DNA from: Granulicella sp. WH15
Lineage (GTDB): Bacteria > Acidobacteriota > Terriglobia > Terriglobales > Acidobacteriaceae
Reading direction: 5' to 3'
DNA length: 64,000 bases
NCBI RefSeq assembly: GCF_009914315.1
Contig: NZ_CP042596.1
Coordinates: 124,001-188,000, forward strand
Position 1 is the first letter of the stretch. The number at the start of each line of letters is the position of its first letter. Shown here piece by piece: positions 15,774 through 25,104 of this stretch. The position numbers were made by a program, and so were the translations under genes. The notes under the pieces were generated by a model. That model was not told where the DNA came from and searched no databases. It saw only the letters and a program-made list of their open reading frames with translations.

Positions 15774-17570
15774 CTACAGCGGCGGTAGCGGTGGCTTCTT
15801 CGGAGCGTCTACTGCGACGCCGAACGTGCGCAGATGACGTCGGTACAGCTTGCCCTTGTGGATCGCGTACAGCCAATCGTAGTGCGGCCCCGCGAATCGC
15901 AGCGAGCCCACGGCTCCATACTCCGGGCCATTCAGAATCATGGCGACGCGCCCGCTGGCCTCGGTGACCTGGACGCCCAGCGGCGTGCCGAAGTAGACCT
16001 GCCCGATCGAGTCCTCCACGACCCCGCGCACCTCGCTGGTAGTGCTGTCGTCCTTCACCTCGAGCCGGTAGAAGGGCTCGCCGTTCCTCGGCCTGCCGTC
16101 CGGGCCTAGCTGAAACGACCAGCTATAGCGCCCCTTGGCGTCGGTGACCACAAGCATCGCCTGGTCGGGCGAGAGGGTGACTCCGGCGGGGTCATCCATC
16201 GCCAGCGGCGTATAGGACGCGGCTGAAGGATGGGCCGTGTCCACATATCCGAGCCGATGCTGGGCGGGGTCGCTGAAGTAAAGGCGTCCCTTCTGCGTGA
16301 TCGTCATCTCGGCCACGTCGACACCTGTGGCCACATCCTCAGCCACTGTGCTGCGATAGGCGACGATCTTCCTGCGCGCCCGCTGGTAGACGAAGATTCG
16401 GCCGTCGGCCCCTACCGTCAGCGCCGTGGGATTACCGTTGTCGTGGGCTATCTCGTGCGTAGTGCCCGTGGAGTCCAGCCGCTGGATGCTGCCGCTCTGC
16501 GCGTCGGCGACGATCACATCGCCGCTGGGATGCACGCCGATGGAGCTGACCGACGAGGTGCCTACGGGCTGCCACGGTTCATCGGGAAGAATCGTGGAGA
16601 AGATGCTGCCGCGCGAGTCCCAGCCCGGCTGGTTCAGGGCCTTGGGCGCGTGGGGCACGATGGGTTGAGGGTAGTCGCGCCACATCCAGCGCAGCGCATC
16701 GGTCAGGATCGCCGCTCCGCCCTTCATCTCATGGCCACCCTGGCCGAGCGTCAGCTTCACATCGTAGCCGCCGAACTCAAGGTCTTCGAGCATCACCTGG
16801 TTGTTGATGGGCCAACTGCCCGCGTAGAAGGTGCCGTAGGGCTCACCCGCGACGATGTGGTCGTTGGAACCGTCTTCAAGATAGACGCGTAGCGGACGCG
16901 GCTCAGTCTTGCGCACCAGCGCGGGAAGCGAGTCGGCTCCGCGCATCGCGACATAGGTTCCGATGAAGCTGATTACACGATGAAACTGGTCGGGACGGTT
17001 CCACGCGGCGATAAAGGCCGCAGCCGCGCCGGTGCTGATGCCCGCCAGAGCCCGGTCGTCGGGGGATGTCGAGAGGCGATAGTGCGTGGCTACGGCGGGG
17101 ATCAGCTCCTCCAGCAAAAAGCGCGAGTAGCGGTCGCTCAGCGCGTCGTACTCGAAGGAGCGCTCGTAGCGGTTTTGCGCGGACGGCGAGATGGCGGGCA
17201 GGACGCCGGGGTCCACGAAGATGCCGATCATGGCCGGAATCGCGTGTTCGGCGATGAGCTGGTCGAGGACCTGCGCGGTGCGGATCGGCTCGCGGAGGAA
17301 GCTGGCTCCGTCCATGAATACGGTGAACGGGATGGGGTGATTCGCGTTGTACTGGGCCGGGATGTAGATCGAGTAGGCGTGGGGCGTGCCGGGGTAGAAC
17401 TGGCCGGGGGGAAGGGTAGCGGCGATGACTTGCCCGTGGGGTGGGTCTTGCGCCAAAGCGGTGCGGCTAAGGAGCAGAAGCAGAAAAAAACAATGGCAAA
17501 AACGTCCTAACGCCGGACGGGCGGCACTTCGTGCGGTACTCGACGCTTCGCGTGTTTTTTTGTTTAGCAC
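15774..17570 (-). CDS. Secreted esterase fused to an SMP-30/NHL-like beta-propeller
   Basis: The product has 598 residues. After a signal peptide (FFLLLLLSRTALA, cleavage before Q41) comes an enterochelin-esterase-like domain to about residue 310: IYIPAQY, TVFMDGASF, and the nucleophile elbow ALAGISTGAAAA with His in LGQGGHEMKGG. Residues 330-590 hold repeated propeller motifs (GVHPSGDVIVADAQSG, TVGADGRIFVYQR, QKGRLYFSDPAQ, EDSIGQVYFGTPLG) as in gluconolactonase/SMP-30. The GTG start overlaps the end of the upstream gene. Residues 6-26 are encoded by a copy of the intergenic repeat, which supplies the basic n-region of the signal peptide. Confidence 0.85.
   Translation of the reverse strand: MLNKKTREASSTARSAARPALGRFCHCFFLLLLLSRTALAQDPPHGQVIAATLPPGQFYPGTPHAYSIYIPAQYNANHPIPFTVFMDGASFLREPIRTAQVLDQLIAEHAIPAMIGIFVDPGVLPAISPSAQNRYERSFEYDALSDRYSRFLLEELIPAVATHYRLSTSPDDRALAGISTGAAAAFIAAWNRPDQFHRVISFIGTYVAMRGADSLPALVRKTEPRPLRVYLEDGSNDHIVAGEPYGTFYAGSWPINNQVMLEDLEFGGYDVKLTLGQGGHEMKGGAAILTDALRWMWRDYPQPIVPHAPKALNQPGWDSRGSIFSTILPDEPWQPVGTSSVSSIGVHPSGDVIVADAQSGSIQRLDSTGTTHEIAHDNGNPTALTVGADGRIFVYQRARRKIVAYRSTVAEDVATGVDVAEMTITQKGRLYFSDPAQHRLGYVDTAHPSAASYTPLAMDDPAGVTLSPDQAMLVVTDAKGRYSWSFQLGPDGRPRNGEPFYRLEVKDDSTTSEVRGVVEDSIGQVYFGTPLGVQVTEASGRVAMILNGPEYGAVGSLRFAGPHYDWLYAIHKGKLYRRHLRTFGVAVDAPKKPPLPPL
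17502..17553. repeat. Module C repeat inside the 5' end of the esterase gene (locus 10)
   Basis: aacgtcctaacgccggacgg through gacgcttcgcg lies in the coding region, in frame and without a stop on the minus strand. It contributes about 17 residues. Confidence 0.8.
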
Positions 17571-18580
17571 AATTGATTCTCCGGCTTGCCTCCAGCCTCC
17601 AGCGTGGCCAGGCCGTCTAATAACAGAAAGCCCATCGCGTTGCGGGCATCCGTGGTCGCGCTGCCGATGTGCGGCATCAGAATGGCGTTCGGCAGCGGGT
17701 AGTAACGCGGATCAATGTGCGGCTCGTTGGGGTAGACGTCCAATCCCGCCGCGAAGAGGTGGCCCGACTGGAGCGCCTCGATCAGTGCGTCGTCGCTCAC
17801 CAGATCGCCGCGCCCGACGTTGACCACGATAGCTCCCTTGGGCAGCAGGGCGATCCGCTCGCGGTTGAGGAAGCCACCCAGCCCGGTCGTGGCCGGGGCG
17901 CAGATGAGGAAGAAGTCGCTCGCCGCCAGCAGGCTCTCGGCGGTCTCGTGGTAGGTGGCGTCCAGCTCCTGCTCTGCCGGGAGACGACGGCGGTTGTGGT
18001 AGTGGACCGCTACTCCGAAGGCCCGCAGGCGGTGGGCCACGGCCTGTCCGATTCCGCCCATGCCCAAGATGCCTGCGCGGCGGCCAGCAAGGCCGATCCC
18101 CATGAGCTGCGTGGGCGCGAAGCCCGGCCAGTTGCCCGAGCGGGCCACCATGTCGGCCTCGTGGGCGCGGCGGGCGGCGCTCAGCAGGAGCATCAGGGCG
18201 AGGTCGGCGCAGGCGTCCGAGAGCACGCCCGGAGTGTAGAGGACCGGGATGCCGAAGGCTTTAGCCGCTTCGATGTCGATGTGGTTGAAGCCGACCGAGA
18301 GAGTGAGCACCACTTTGAGGGTTCCGGCGAGGGCCTCGAAGACGCGGCGTGAGACCTGGTCGGAGCCGGAGACGAGGAGGTAGTCGAAGCCCGTGGCCAT
18401 GCTGGCCAGATCGGTGTCGGAGAGCGAGGTGTAGCTTGGGTTGTGGACGACGTCGTAGTGCTCAGCCATGCGGCTCTCGACGTCGGGCGGCAGTAGCCGG
18501 GTGACAAAGATCTTCTTGCGGGCGGTTGCTGCGGTCACTTTTGGGTCACCATTTTGCGCGGGATTGAACTTGGTAAACAT
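17564..18580 (-). CDS. D-isomer-specific 2-hydroxyacid dehydrogenase (glyoxylate/hydroxypyruvate reductase-like)
   Basis: The product has 338 residues. The NAD(P) site is GLAGRRAGILGMGGIGQAVAHRL (GxGxxG). The catalytic Arg is in VNVGRGDLVSDDALIEAL, Glu in DVYPNEPHIDPRY and His in LMPHIGSATTDARN. LSVGFNHIDIEAAKAFGIPV matches the GyaR/GhrB branch, where the substrate is glyoxylate or hydroxypyruvate. ATG 18580 excludes repeat-derived residues upstream. Its stop overlaps the GTG start of the esterase gene, so the two may be translationally coupled. Confidence 0.9.
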   Translation of the reverse strand: MFTKFNPAQNGDPKVTAATARKKIFVTRLLPPDVESRMAEHYDVVHNPSYTSLSDTDLASMATGFDYLLVSGSDQVSRRVFEALAGTLKVVLTLSVGFNHIDIEAAKAFGIPVLYTPGVLSDACADLALMLLLSAARRAHEADMVARSGNWPGFAPTQLMGIGLAGRRAGILGMGGIGQAVAHRLRAFGVAVHYHNRRRLPAEQELDATYHETAESLLAASDFFLICAPATTGLGGFLNRERIALLPKGAIVVNVGRGDLVSDDALIEALQSGHLFAAGLDVYPNEPHIDPRYYPLPNAILMPHIGSATTDARNAMGFLLLDGLATLEAGGKPENQLC

Positions 18581-18603
18581 TGTCGCTGAGTTGGGATGAA
18601 TGT

Positions 18604-18897
18604 GGCAGCGAGAATATTTATTTCCGACCAACGGGAGGACCAAGCGAAGCAGTAAAAAGGCGTGCAAACGCCCGCCCCGCACGTAGCGGGCCCGTCCGGC
18701 AGGACAGTCTTTGCGGATTTGGAAGAAAGCATACCTCGGGCCTAAAGCCCGGACCTGCCTCAGAAGCAACAGCAAAGACAGAAGCAGATTCCTCCGCTTC
18801 GCTCCTGAATGACAACCAAGAAAACAGCCAATGGCAACGGCAAAAACGTCCTAACGCCGGCCAGGAGACACTTCGTGCGCTCTTGGACGCTTCGCGT
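18604..18897. repeat. Composite palindromic repeat (locus 11)
   Basis: Module A right arm and module B at 18604-18706, then module E (gcatacctcgggcctaaagc) and module D (attcctccgcttcgctcctg) at 18729-18835, then module C at 18845-18897. The same E-D-C order recurs at loci 17 and 24. Confidence 0.85.
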
Positions 18898-18969
18898 AAA
18901 GGCAAAGATTTCAAGGCTCCGCTTTTATCCTTTTTTCCCTTTTTATCCCCGTTTCGCCTTGCTCTTTTT

Positions 18970-21249
18970 CTAGCGTGACAGATGACCTAACCGGATACGC
19001 AGCCCGGCCTGCGCGTAGAAGGGCGTTCCTAGCGTCAGCGTGGGCGTGCGGCCTACCTGCGCGCGGCGGTCGGTCAGGTTCTGGGCCATCAGCTCGAGGT
19101 CCAGCCGGTGCGTCAACGTGTGGTGGGCCGAGGCGTCCAGTTGGAACGAGCTTTTGAGCGAGTAGAAGTTGCTGGAGTCGTCATAGGCTGTGCCGCTGAA
19201 GTGTGCCGCCACGGTCAGCTCGCCGAGGCGAGGGCGCGAGGCGTGCATGGCCGCGCTGGCGCTGTGGCGCGGCACCTGCGGAATCCAGTTGCCCACCAGC
19301 GAGGGCTGCGCGGAGAATTTGGTCACCGTCGCGTCTGCATACTGGTAGCCGATGGTGAACGAGACAGGGCGCGCCGGCAGCAGGTCCAGCGCCGCCTCCA
19401 CGCCACGGCTGCGGATCTGGCCCAGGTTCTCGCGCTCGCTGATGGAGGACGTGGCCGTCTGCGAGAGCAGCACCGCGGAGACAGGGTGGTTGATGATCGT
19501 CCAGAAGTAGGTGAGCTGGAGCCGGGCGAGGCCGGAGGGACGGGCCAGCTTGGTGCCAATCTCCCAGCCCGTGCCCCGCTCGGAGCTGAGGGCGGCGTTG
19601 GCGAGGGTGGTGGCCTGTCCCACCTGGCCGGTGCGGTACAGCTCGTTCATCGACGGGGTGCGGAAGGCGCGAAAGCCGCTGGCGTGGATCGAGACCAGTT
19701 GGCCGAAGTTGCGGACGAGGCCAGCGCGGGGGCTGAGGACGATCTCGGTGCGGTTGGGCTGGCCGCCGATGGTGGCCGAAGCGGGTGCGTAGGTGTAGGT
19801 GCTCTGGACGATATCGAGGTTCGTGGCGCGGTCAGCGCGGAGCGAGATGGCTCCCGACCAGGGGCCTCGCTCGCCCAGCAGCTCGCCGAAGCCGCCGAAG
19901 AAACGCTGGCGGGCCGTGGTGTCCTGCAGGCCCGTGGCGACGTTCTTTGAGACGGGGTTCTCGGCGTCGTCGGCGCGGATGTCGCGCAGGTCGGCCCCGA
20001 AGACAGCGGCGACGTGGCGGAGACGCACGGTGGTGTCGGTGGTGAAGCCGATCTCCTGCGTGTGGACGCGTTGCAGGCGGGTGAGGGCCTCGGAGTTGCG
20101 GTTGGCGGCGGTGGAGGTGAAGCTCTGGCGGTAGCCCTCCTGGCTGCCGAAGACGCGGACGCGGCCCGTGGCTACGCCGTTGTCGGGCGCGTCGTACCCG
20201 CCCAGGTAACGCCAGAGGCGGGTGGCGTTGGTCTGGAGCGGGGTGCCGTTGTTGCGGGACTCGTTCAGCAGGTTTCCGGTGAGGAAGAGGCGCTTGGTGG
20301 GCAGGTCGCGGCGGCCGATCTCAGACCGGAAGGACTGGCTGAGGACGGTGGAGTTGATGTCGATGAGCCCGGCTTGCTCGGGCGCGACGCTGCGGTATCC
20401 ACCGGTGCGGAGGGACTCGCCCGCGAGCAGACCGCCGATGTGGCTGCCCGCGTGGGAGCCGGTGGCCTGGAGGTTCGAGGTGTACTGCGAGCCGCCCGCG
20501 CCCATGGCCTCAAAAGAGTTGCCCGCCGAGTTGCTGGAGGGCGACTCGGGCACCACGTCGATGACGCCGCCGAGGGCGCTTGAGCCGTAGAGGTCGGAGC
20601 CGCCGCCGGTGACGATGGTGGCCGAGCGGATGGTCTGCTGCGGGTTCTCGTTCCAGTGAACCCAGCCGCCGAAGGGGTCGAGGAGGGGTGCTCCGTCTTC
20701 GAGCACCAGGGTGCGGCTGACGGCGGTGGAGCCGAGGCCGCGCAGGGAGACGCCGTCGCTGGTGGGGTTGGCCGCGCGCGAGGAGGAGCGGCGGAAGAGC
20801 TGGAATCCGGCGTGCTGCCGGAGTCCCTCGTCCAGCGTGAGCGAAGGATAGTCGCGGAGCTGCTCGGAGGTGAGGGTGTAGACGGTCTTCGCCGTGTCGC
20901 CGGGGACGTCGGAGGCGCGGTCGCTGGTGACCGTGATCTGCTCGGAGGCTCCGGCGGGGTGGAGGACGATGCGGGTGGTGGCGGTGTCGAGCGTGACGGG
21001 GAGGAAGCCGGGGGCGGAGACCTTGAGCTGGCGCACGTCGGCGCAGGGCAGGGTGAACGCGCCCTCGGGGGTTGCGGTAACGGCTACGGGGCCGCTCGGG
21101 CAGAGCGCGGTGAGGGTGGCTCCGGCGATGGCGCGGCCGGTCTCATCGGCGATCCGGCCGGAGATGGTGGTTTGGGCGAAGGCCTTCCCTGTGTGGACCA
21201 GCAGCGCGCTCAGCAGGGTGATGCAGACGACCTTCGCGCCTCGATCCAT
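18970..21249 (-). CDS. TonB-dependent outer-membrane receptor
   Basis: The product has 759 residues. A signal peptide (MDRGAKVVCITLLSALLVHTG) is followed by a carboxypeptidase-regulatory-like fold (TISGRIADETGRAIAGATLTAL), a plug domain (LRDYPSLTLDEGLRQHAGFQ, DGVSLRGLGSTAVSRTLVLEDG) and a barrel (ending YAQAGLRIRLGHLSR). The plug resembles BtuB/ferric-siderophore receptors. Substrate cannot be read from sequence. GGAGG lies about 10 bases before ATG 21249. The next gene upstream on this strand, an L,D-transpeptidase, ends 17 bases before it. Confidence 0.92.
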   Translation of the reverse strand: MDRGAKVVCITLLSALLVHTGKAFAQTTISGRIADETGRAIAGATLTALCPSGPVAVTATPEGAFTLPCADVRQLKVSAPGFLPVTLDTATTRIVLHPAGASEQITVTSDRASDVPGDTAKTVYTLTSEQLRDYPSLTLDEGLRQHAGFQLFRRSSSRAANPTSDGVSLRGLGSTAVSRTLVLEDGAPLLDPFGGWVHWNENPQQTIRSATIVTGGGSDLYGSSALGGVIDVVPESPSSNSAGNSFEAMGAGGSQYTSNLQATGSHAGSHIGGLLAGESLRTGGYRSVAPEQAGLIDINSTVLSQSFRSEIGRRDLPTKRLFLTGNLLNESRNNGTPLQTNATRLWRYLGGYDAPDNGVATGRVRVFGSQEGYRQSFTSTAANRNSEALTRLQRVHTQEIGFTTDTTVRLRHVAAVFGADLRDIRADDAENPVSKNVATGLQDTTARQRFFGGFGELLGERGPWSGAISLRADRATNLDIVQSTYTYAPASATIGGQPNRTEIVLSPRAGLVRNFGQLVSIHASGFRAFRTPSMNELYRTGQVGQATTLANAALSSERGTGWEIGTKLARPSGLARLQLTYFWTIINHPVSAVLLSQTATSSISERENLGQIRSRGVEAALDLLPARPVSFTIGYQYADATVTKFSAQPSLVGNWIPQVPRHSASAAMHASRPRLGELTVAAHFSGTAYDDSSNFYSLKSSFQLDASAHHTLTHRLDLELMAQNLTDRRAQVGRTPTLTLGTPFYAQAGLRIRLGHLSR

Positions 21250-21266
21250 CCGTGAGCTGCCTCCGC

Positions 21267-23018
21267 TTAGTTGGTGTCTCCAAAGTGCTGGCTGGGGTTG
21301 ATCTTGCCCTGCTGCGCGGGGTAAGGCATCCCTTTGGCCAGAACTGCTTCGAGATCCCTATCGTAACCGTAAATATCGTCGAAGAACTGGGTCTGGCCGT
21401 TCTCATCGACGTTGGCCGTGACATAGAAGATGACGATGGGCAGGGGCTTCTTCAGGTTGACCTGGTGGTTGTCCGGCCCGGTGTTCATGGCGTTCTGCAC
21501 GCGCTCGAGGTCCCAGGGACCGTCCTTGTCGGACTGGCCGTCGAGCACCCAGGCACCCAGCTCATCGGGCCGCTGGACACGGACGCAGCCGTGCGAGAAG
21601 TCGCGGCGGGAGCGGGCGAAGAGCTGCGGTGCCGGGGTGGAGTGGAGGTAGACGTCGTACTCGTTAGGGAACATGAACTTGACCAGACCGAGCGAGTTGC
21701 GGGGGCCGGGCTTTTCGCGAACCATCACGCTGCCCTGCTCCACCTGGTGCGGTGTGTAGCTGGTGAGCACCTTGCCCTTGGTGTCGGTGACCTCGAAGTT
21801 CTTCGAGGCCAGGTAGCCGAGGCCGCTCTTGGCGATGTGCCCCATCAGCTCCTTGCGCACGATGGAGTTGGGCACGTTCCAGTAGGGGCGGAAGATGAGG
21901 TACTTCATCATGTGGGCGAAGACGGGCGTCTGGTGCGCGCCCATCACCTGGCCGACGACGACGTTCATCTTGAAGTCCTGCTTGTGATCGGGCGTGTAGC
22001 CGCGCAGGACAAACTCGGGCAGGTTCACCATGAGGCGCGGATTCAGGTACTCGTTGGGCAGCCAGCGCCAGCGCTCGAGCGAATCGGCGAGCTGCCGGGA
22101 GCGGGCGCGCAGGGGGACGTTGAGCGAGGCGATGGTGGCGGGGGTGAGCTTTCCGTCGGGGGAGATACCGTGGCGGCTCTGGTAGGTCTTGAGAGCCCCG
22201 GAGACGGCGTGGTCGAGCACGGTGGAGGTGTGGGGGGTGTCCTTTGCGTCTTCTGTATCGAAGGGGCCGTAGTCTTCGAGAGTGAGGCGGCTCTTGAGGG
22301 CGTCCAGCGCGGGGTAGCTCTGGCCGGGGGCGAGAGCCTTGGGGACGGTCGGCAGCGGCGGGGCCTGAGCCTCGTCCTGCTGCTTGGCCAGATCGAGGTA
22401 GTGGACGAGCGAGGTTTCGGTCTCGCGGTAGAGGTCGGAGTCGGGCTCGACCGAGGCGATCAGCTTGGGGATGTCCGTCGCATCGACGGCCTGGTCGGAG
22501 ACGAACTCGGGCAGATTGTACTTCTTCTGCTGGGCATTGATGTCGAAGTTGAAGTGCGTCGGGTTGACGCGGCCGATGTGCAGGTCGGAGATGTAGCGCA
22601 TCACGCTGACGGTCATGGCGGCGTCGTAGGAGACGATGTCGTCGTCATTTTTGGCGGCGAGCTTCTGGACGCGTTCGGCCCAGCGGGAGGCGTCGTAGTC
22701 TTCGGGGAAGAGGCCCTTGGTGTCGGCGGATTGGAAGGCCTGGATGAAGCCCTCGGCGGCCGGGGTGGGCTTGCCGTCGCGGCTCCAGGCGATCTCGTAG
22801 TTGCGGTCGTCGTAGAAGGTCTGGACGAGGGGCTGGTAGTCGGCGTAGTCGGGCCAGTGGAGCACCTGCATCTTCTTGGCGGCGACGAGGGGCTTCAGGT
22901 TGTCGGCGTAGGCGTCGGAGTTGGGCTGCGAGGTGGTCTTGCGGTGGCGCTTGCAGCCGATGGGCGCGAGGACCAGGGCCGTGGAGAGGAGAAGCAGCAG
23001 GGCGGAACGGGTTTTCAT
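21267..23018 (-). CDS. Murein L,D-transpeptidase (YcbB/LdtD-like, YkuD domain)
   Basis: The product has 583 residues and crosslinks peptidoglycan or attaches proteins through L,D-bonds. A lipoprotein signal ends at LAPIGC (Cys22). A long scaffold region follows, then a peptidoglycan-binding domain (LKTYQSRHGISPDGKLTPATI) and the YkuD domain with the catalytic SHGCVRVQRPDELGAWVL motif. The architecture matches LdtD. ATG 23018 (MKTRSALLLLLS) is chosen over upstream starts that read through a repeat. It is followed closely by the TonB receptor gene. Confidence 0.92.
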   Translation of the reverse strand: MKTRSALLLLLSTALVLAPIGCKRHRKTTSQPNSDAYADNLKPLVAAKKMQVLHWPDYADYQPLVQTFYDDRNYEIAWSRDGKPTPAAEGFIQAFQSADTKGLFPEDYDASRWAERVQKLAAKNDDDIVSYDAAMTVSVMRYISDLHIGRVNPTHFNFDINAQQKKYNLPEFVSDQAVDATDIPKLIASVEPDSDLYRETETSLVHYLDLAKQQDEAQAPPLPTVPKALAPGQSYPALDALKSRLTLEDYGPFDTEDAKDTPHTSTVLDHAVSGALKTYQSRHGISPDGKLTPATIASLNVPLRARSRQLADSLERWRWLPNEYLNPRLMVNLPEFVLRGYTPDHKQDFKMNVVVGQVMGAHQTPVFAHMMKYLIFRPYWNVPNSIVRKELMGHIAKSGLGYLASKNFEVTDTKGKVLTSYTPHQVEQGSVMVREKPGPRNSLGLVKFMFPNEYDVYLHSTPAPQLFARSRRDFSHGCVRVQRPDELGAWVLDGQSDKDGPWDLERVQNAMNTGPDNHQVNLKKPLPIVIFYVTANVDENGQTQFFDDIYGYDRDLEAVLAKGMPYPAQQGKINPSQHFGDTN

Positions 23019-23170
23019 CTGCGGGGAGACCCTTCGTAAGGTATTGCAGCTCTTCCTGATAGGCGCTTCGTTCCGATAGGATGCAGGATTCGGGGCGGCG
23101 AGTGAGGTGGTGACCAGTTTAGCTTGTCTTTTGGGATGTATCGACGGATTTGGGGCGGAGGTGAGGGGTA

Positions 23171-23383
23171 CGCGCAGCGTCGAGAACCGCACGAAGTGCC
23201 GCCCGCCCGGCGTTAGGGCGGTTTTGCCTTTGCCTTTGTGGCTTCGAAGCAACGGCAAAACGGCAAAAACAGAAGCAGATTCCTCCGCTTCGCTCCTGAA
23301 TGACAACCAAGAAAACAGGCAACGGCAACTGCGCCCTAACGCCGGGCGGGCGGTACTTCGTACGGTTCTCGACGCTGCGCGTG
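23171..23383. repeat. Two module C copies flanking module D (locus 12)
   Basis: Inverted module C copies at 23171-23226 and 23331-23383 flank module D (agattcctccgcttcgctcc) at about 23271-23317. It lies between two tandem minus-strand genes and touches the stop of the next one. Confidence 0.85.
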
Positions 23384-23385
23384 TG

Positions 23386-24594
23386 CTAACGGGCCAGCGC
23401 GGGCAGGCTTACCAGGCAGAGGGATGCTTGCGTGATGAGCAATAGTCCTGTGACTGCGAGGAAGAGGCGGCGGTGTTTGGTCTCGAGCGCATCCGCGAAG
23501 ACTCCGCCGATGAAGGTGAAGAGGAAGGGCAGCGCCCAGAGCCAGGGACGGCTGATCGTCTGGGTGGTGATGAGCGGGCTGAGGACGAGGATCATCAGCA
23601 GCGGCGCGGTGTTGCCGAAGTAGCGGCTGCGGCGGACCATGATCCAGAGGAAGAGCGCAACGGCGGCTCCGGCGGAGAGAGGCAGGTTCTCCGGGCTGGT
23701 GAGGAAGTGGCGCGCCCCCTCGAGCGAGAACCAGAACCGCGCGCCGCCGCCGGTGAAGACGTAGCTGAACGGCGCGGGACGGAAGCTGTACGAGGCAAAG
23801 ACGATGGCCAGCGCGCCCAGAGCCGCGTAGACCAGGATCTGCATGACGTAGCTGCGGCGGCGCTCGGCCAGGTAGAACATGAAGAAGAAGGCGGCGCAGA
23901 AGCCGATGCCCGCGGCCAGAAGATGGGCTGCGGCGGTGAGTCCCAGCGCCACCGTCAGCAGCACAATGCGCGGCCGCCACTTGTGGCGCGGCCCCTGCAT
24001 GGCGTGGGCGACGCCCATCGCCGCGTAGACCAGCCCGTACAGCCCCCACATGGCGAGGACTTCGTTGTTGGGCGTGACGGCGTTGCGCACGATGGCCGGG
24101 CAGAAGACGTAGAGGCCCAGCGCCAAGAAGCCGCCCTCGTTGCCGAAGAGGCGGCGCGAGACCCACCAGACGCCGCCGCCCAGCCAGAGCGCGAAGAAGA
24201 GGAAGGGCAGGTGCAGCAGGTACTTGACGTCGACCAGCTCGTGCCGTGCCTCCCACGTAGAGCCGTTGAGCGTGCCCGAGGTGTAGAGGCGGTTCTCCGG
24301 CTTGCGCAGCAGGTCGGTGCCGAGCAGGAAGAGGCGCTGCGTGGTGAGCGGCAGGCCCGCGACCCGGTAGGCGAAGGTGCCGTCGCCGTTCAGGTTGCCG
24401 CAGGTGGTGAAGTAACCGGCCAGCGGCGAGGGCCGCTCCCACATCTCGCGGCCGCAGCGGGCGTAGCGGTAGTCGTCGGCCGAGAGGCTCTGGCGGCTGA
24501 CGACGAAGAGGCACTCGCAGAGGAATACGAGCAGGAGCAGCGCGGCAAGCTGCTGAGGACGGCCGATATGGATGCTGGGGAGCTTTCGCGACAT
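23386..24594 (-). CDS. Polytopic membrane protein, glycosyltransferase-like or unknown
   Basis: The product has 402 residues with about ten hydrophobic helices (LAALLLLVFLCECLFVV, YLLHLPFLFFALWLGGGVWWV, LLTVALGLTAAAHLLAAGI, and so on). A periplasmic acidic segment SADDYRYARCGREM follows helix 1, where membrane glycosyltransferases of the GT-C fold carry acidic residues. I do not recognise a family with confidence. It is divergent from the DUF2251 gene with an 81-base gap. Confidence 0.65.
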   Translation of the reverse strand: MSRKLPSIHIGRPQQLAALLLLVFLCECLFVVSRQSLSADDYRYARCGREMWERPSPLAGYFTTCGNLNGDGTFAYRVAGLPLTTQRLFLLGTDLLRKPENRLYTSGTLNGSTWEARHELVDVKYLLHLPFLFFALWLGGGVWWVSRRLFGNEGGFLALGLYVFCPAIVRNAVTPNNEVLAMWGLYGLVYAAMGVAHAMQGPRHKWRPRIVLLTVALGLTAAAHLLAAGIGFCAAFFFMFYLAERRRSYVMQILVYAALGALAIVFASYSFRPAPFSYVFTGGGARFWFSLEGARHFLTSPENLPLSAGAAVALFLWIMVRRSRYFGNTAPLLMILVLSPLITTQTISRPWLWALPFLFTFIGGVFADALETKHRRLFLAVTGLLLITQASLCLVSLPALAR

Positions 24595-24662
24595 GCGCTG
24601 AGTTCGGGTTCCGGTGAAGCGGGATCAGGATGCGGCAGCGGAGACAGCCGCCCCTCCGAGTG

Positions 24663-24668
24663 TATCGT
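24663..24668 (+). promoter_or_regulatory. -10-like TATCGT, 7 bases before the start codon
   Basis: The box lies 7 bases before ATG 24676. A GAGGG between them is too close to act as a good ribosome-binding site, which favours a leaderless reading. Confidence 0.35.
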
Positions 24669-24675
24669 GAGGGAT

Positions 24676-25092
24676 ATGGAGTCGATCTCTTTCCGCCCCG
24701 GCCGCGCCTTTCTTTCGTCCAACTCGCCCGTCGTTCCGTGGACCGTTGTCTTCGAAGATGAGGGGATTGCGGGCTACTTTTACGCCTGCGACCGCTCGCA
24801 GGAGACCCAGGAGCACGCGATTATGGACGCGATGCTGATCTACAACGTGGGCACCATGCAGAACCCCGAGAACGAGCGGCTGGCCGCGGTAGAGTGGTCC
24901 CGCAACGGGCTTGAGGCCGTGCTGTACCTGGACGGAACCGCGCAGGGCATGTTCGACTTCGCGCAGCGGCGAGGGTACTGCCGGTTGGATTTTCCGAACT
25001 TTATGCAGGAGAACGGCGATACGTGGCAGAAGGCCAGCCACGCCTGGAACGACGCGGCCTTTGCGCGGTTCGAGGCGGAGCTGTATCGGTAA
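24676..25092 (+). CDS. DUF2251-like protein
   Basis: The product has 138 residues. The core VVFEDEGIAGYFYACD, followed by AIMDAMLIYNV, matches the DUF2251 family from memory, whose function is unknown. It is soluble, with no signal peptide or membrane segment. It converges with the nucleotidase gene with a 12-base gap and no repeat, one of the two convergent junctions without a copy. Confidence 0.78.
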   Translation: MESISFRPGRAFLSSNSPVVPWTVVFEDEGIAGYFYACDRSQETQEHAIMDAMLIYNVGTMQNPENERLAAVEWSRNGLEAVLYLDGTAQGMFDFAQRRGYCRLDFPNFMQENGDTWQKASHAWNDAAFARFEAELYR

Positions 25093-25104
25093 AGTTGTGT
25101 GAAT

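Noticed and set aside
21252..23039. 595-codon open frame opposite the L,D-transpeptidase
   Set aside because: Shadow frame, Val/Gly/Asp-rich, no motif.
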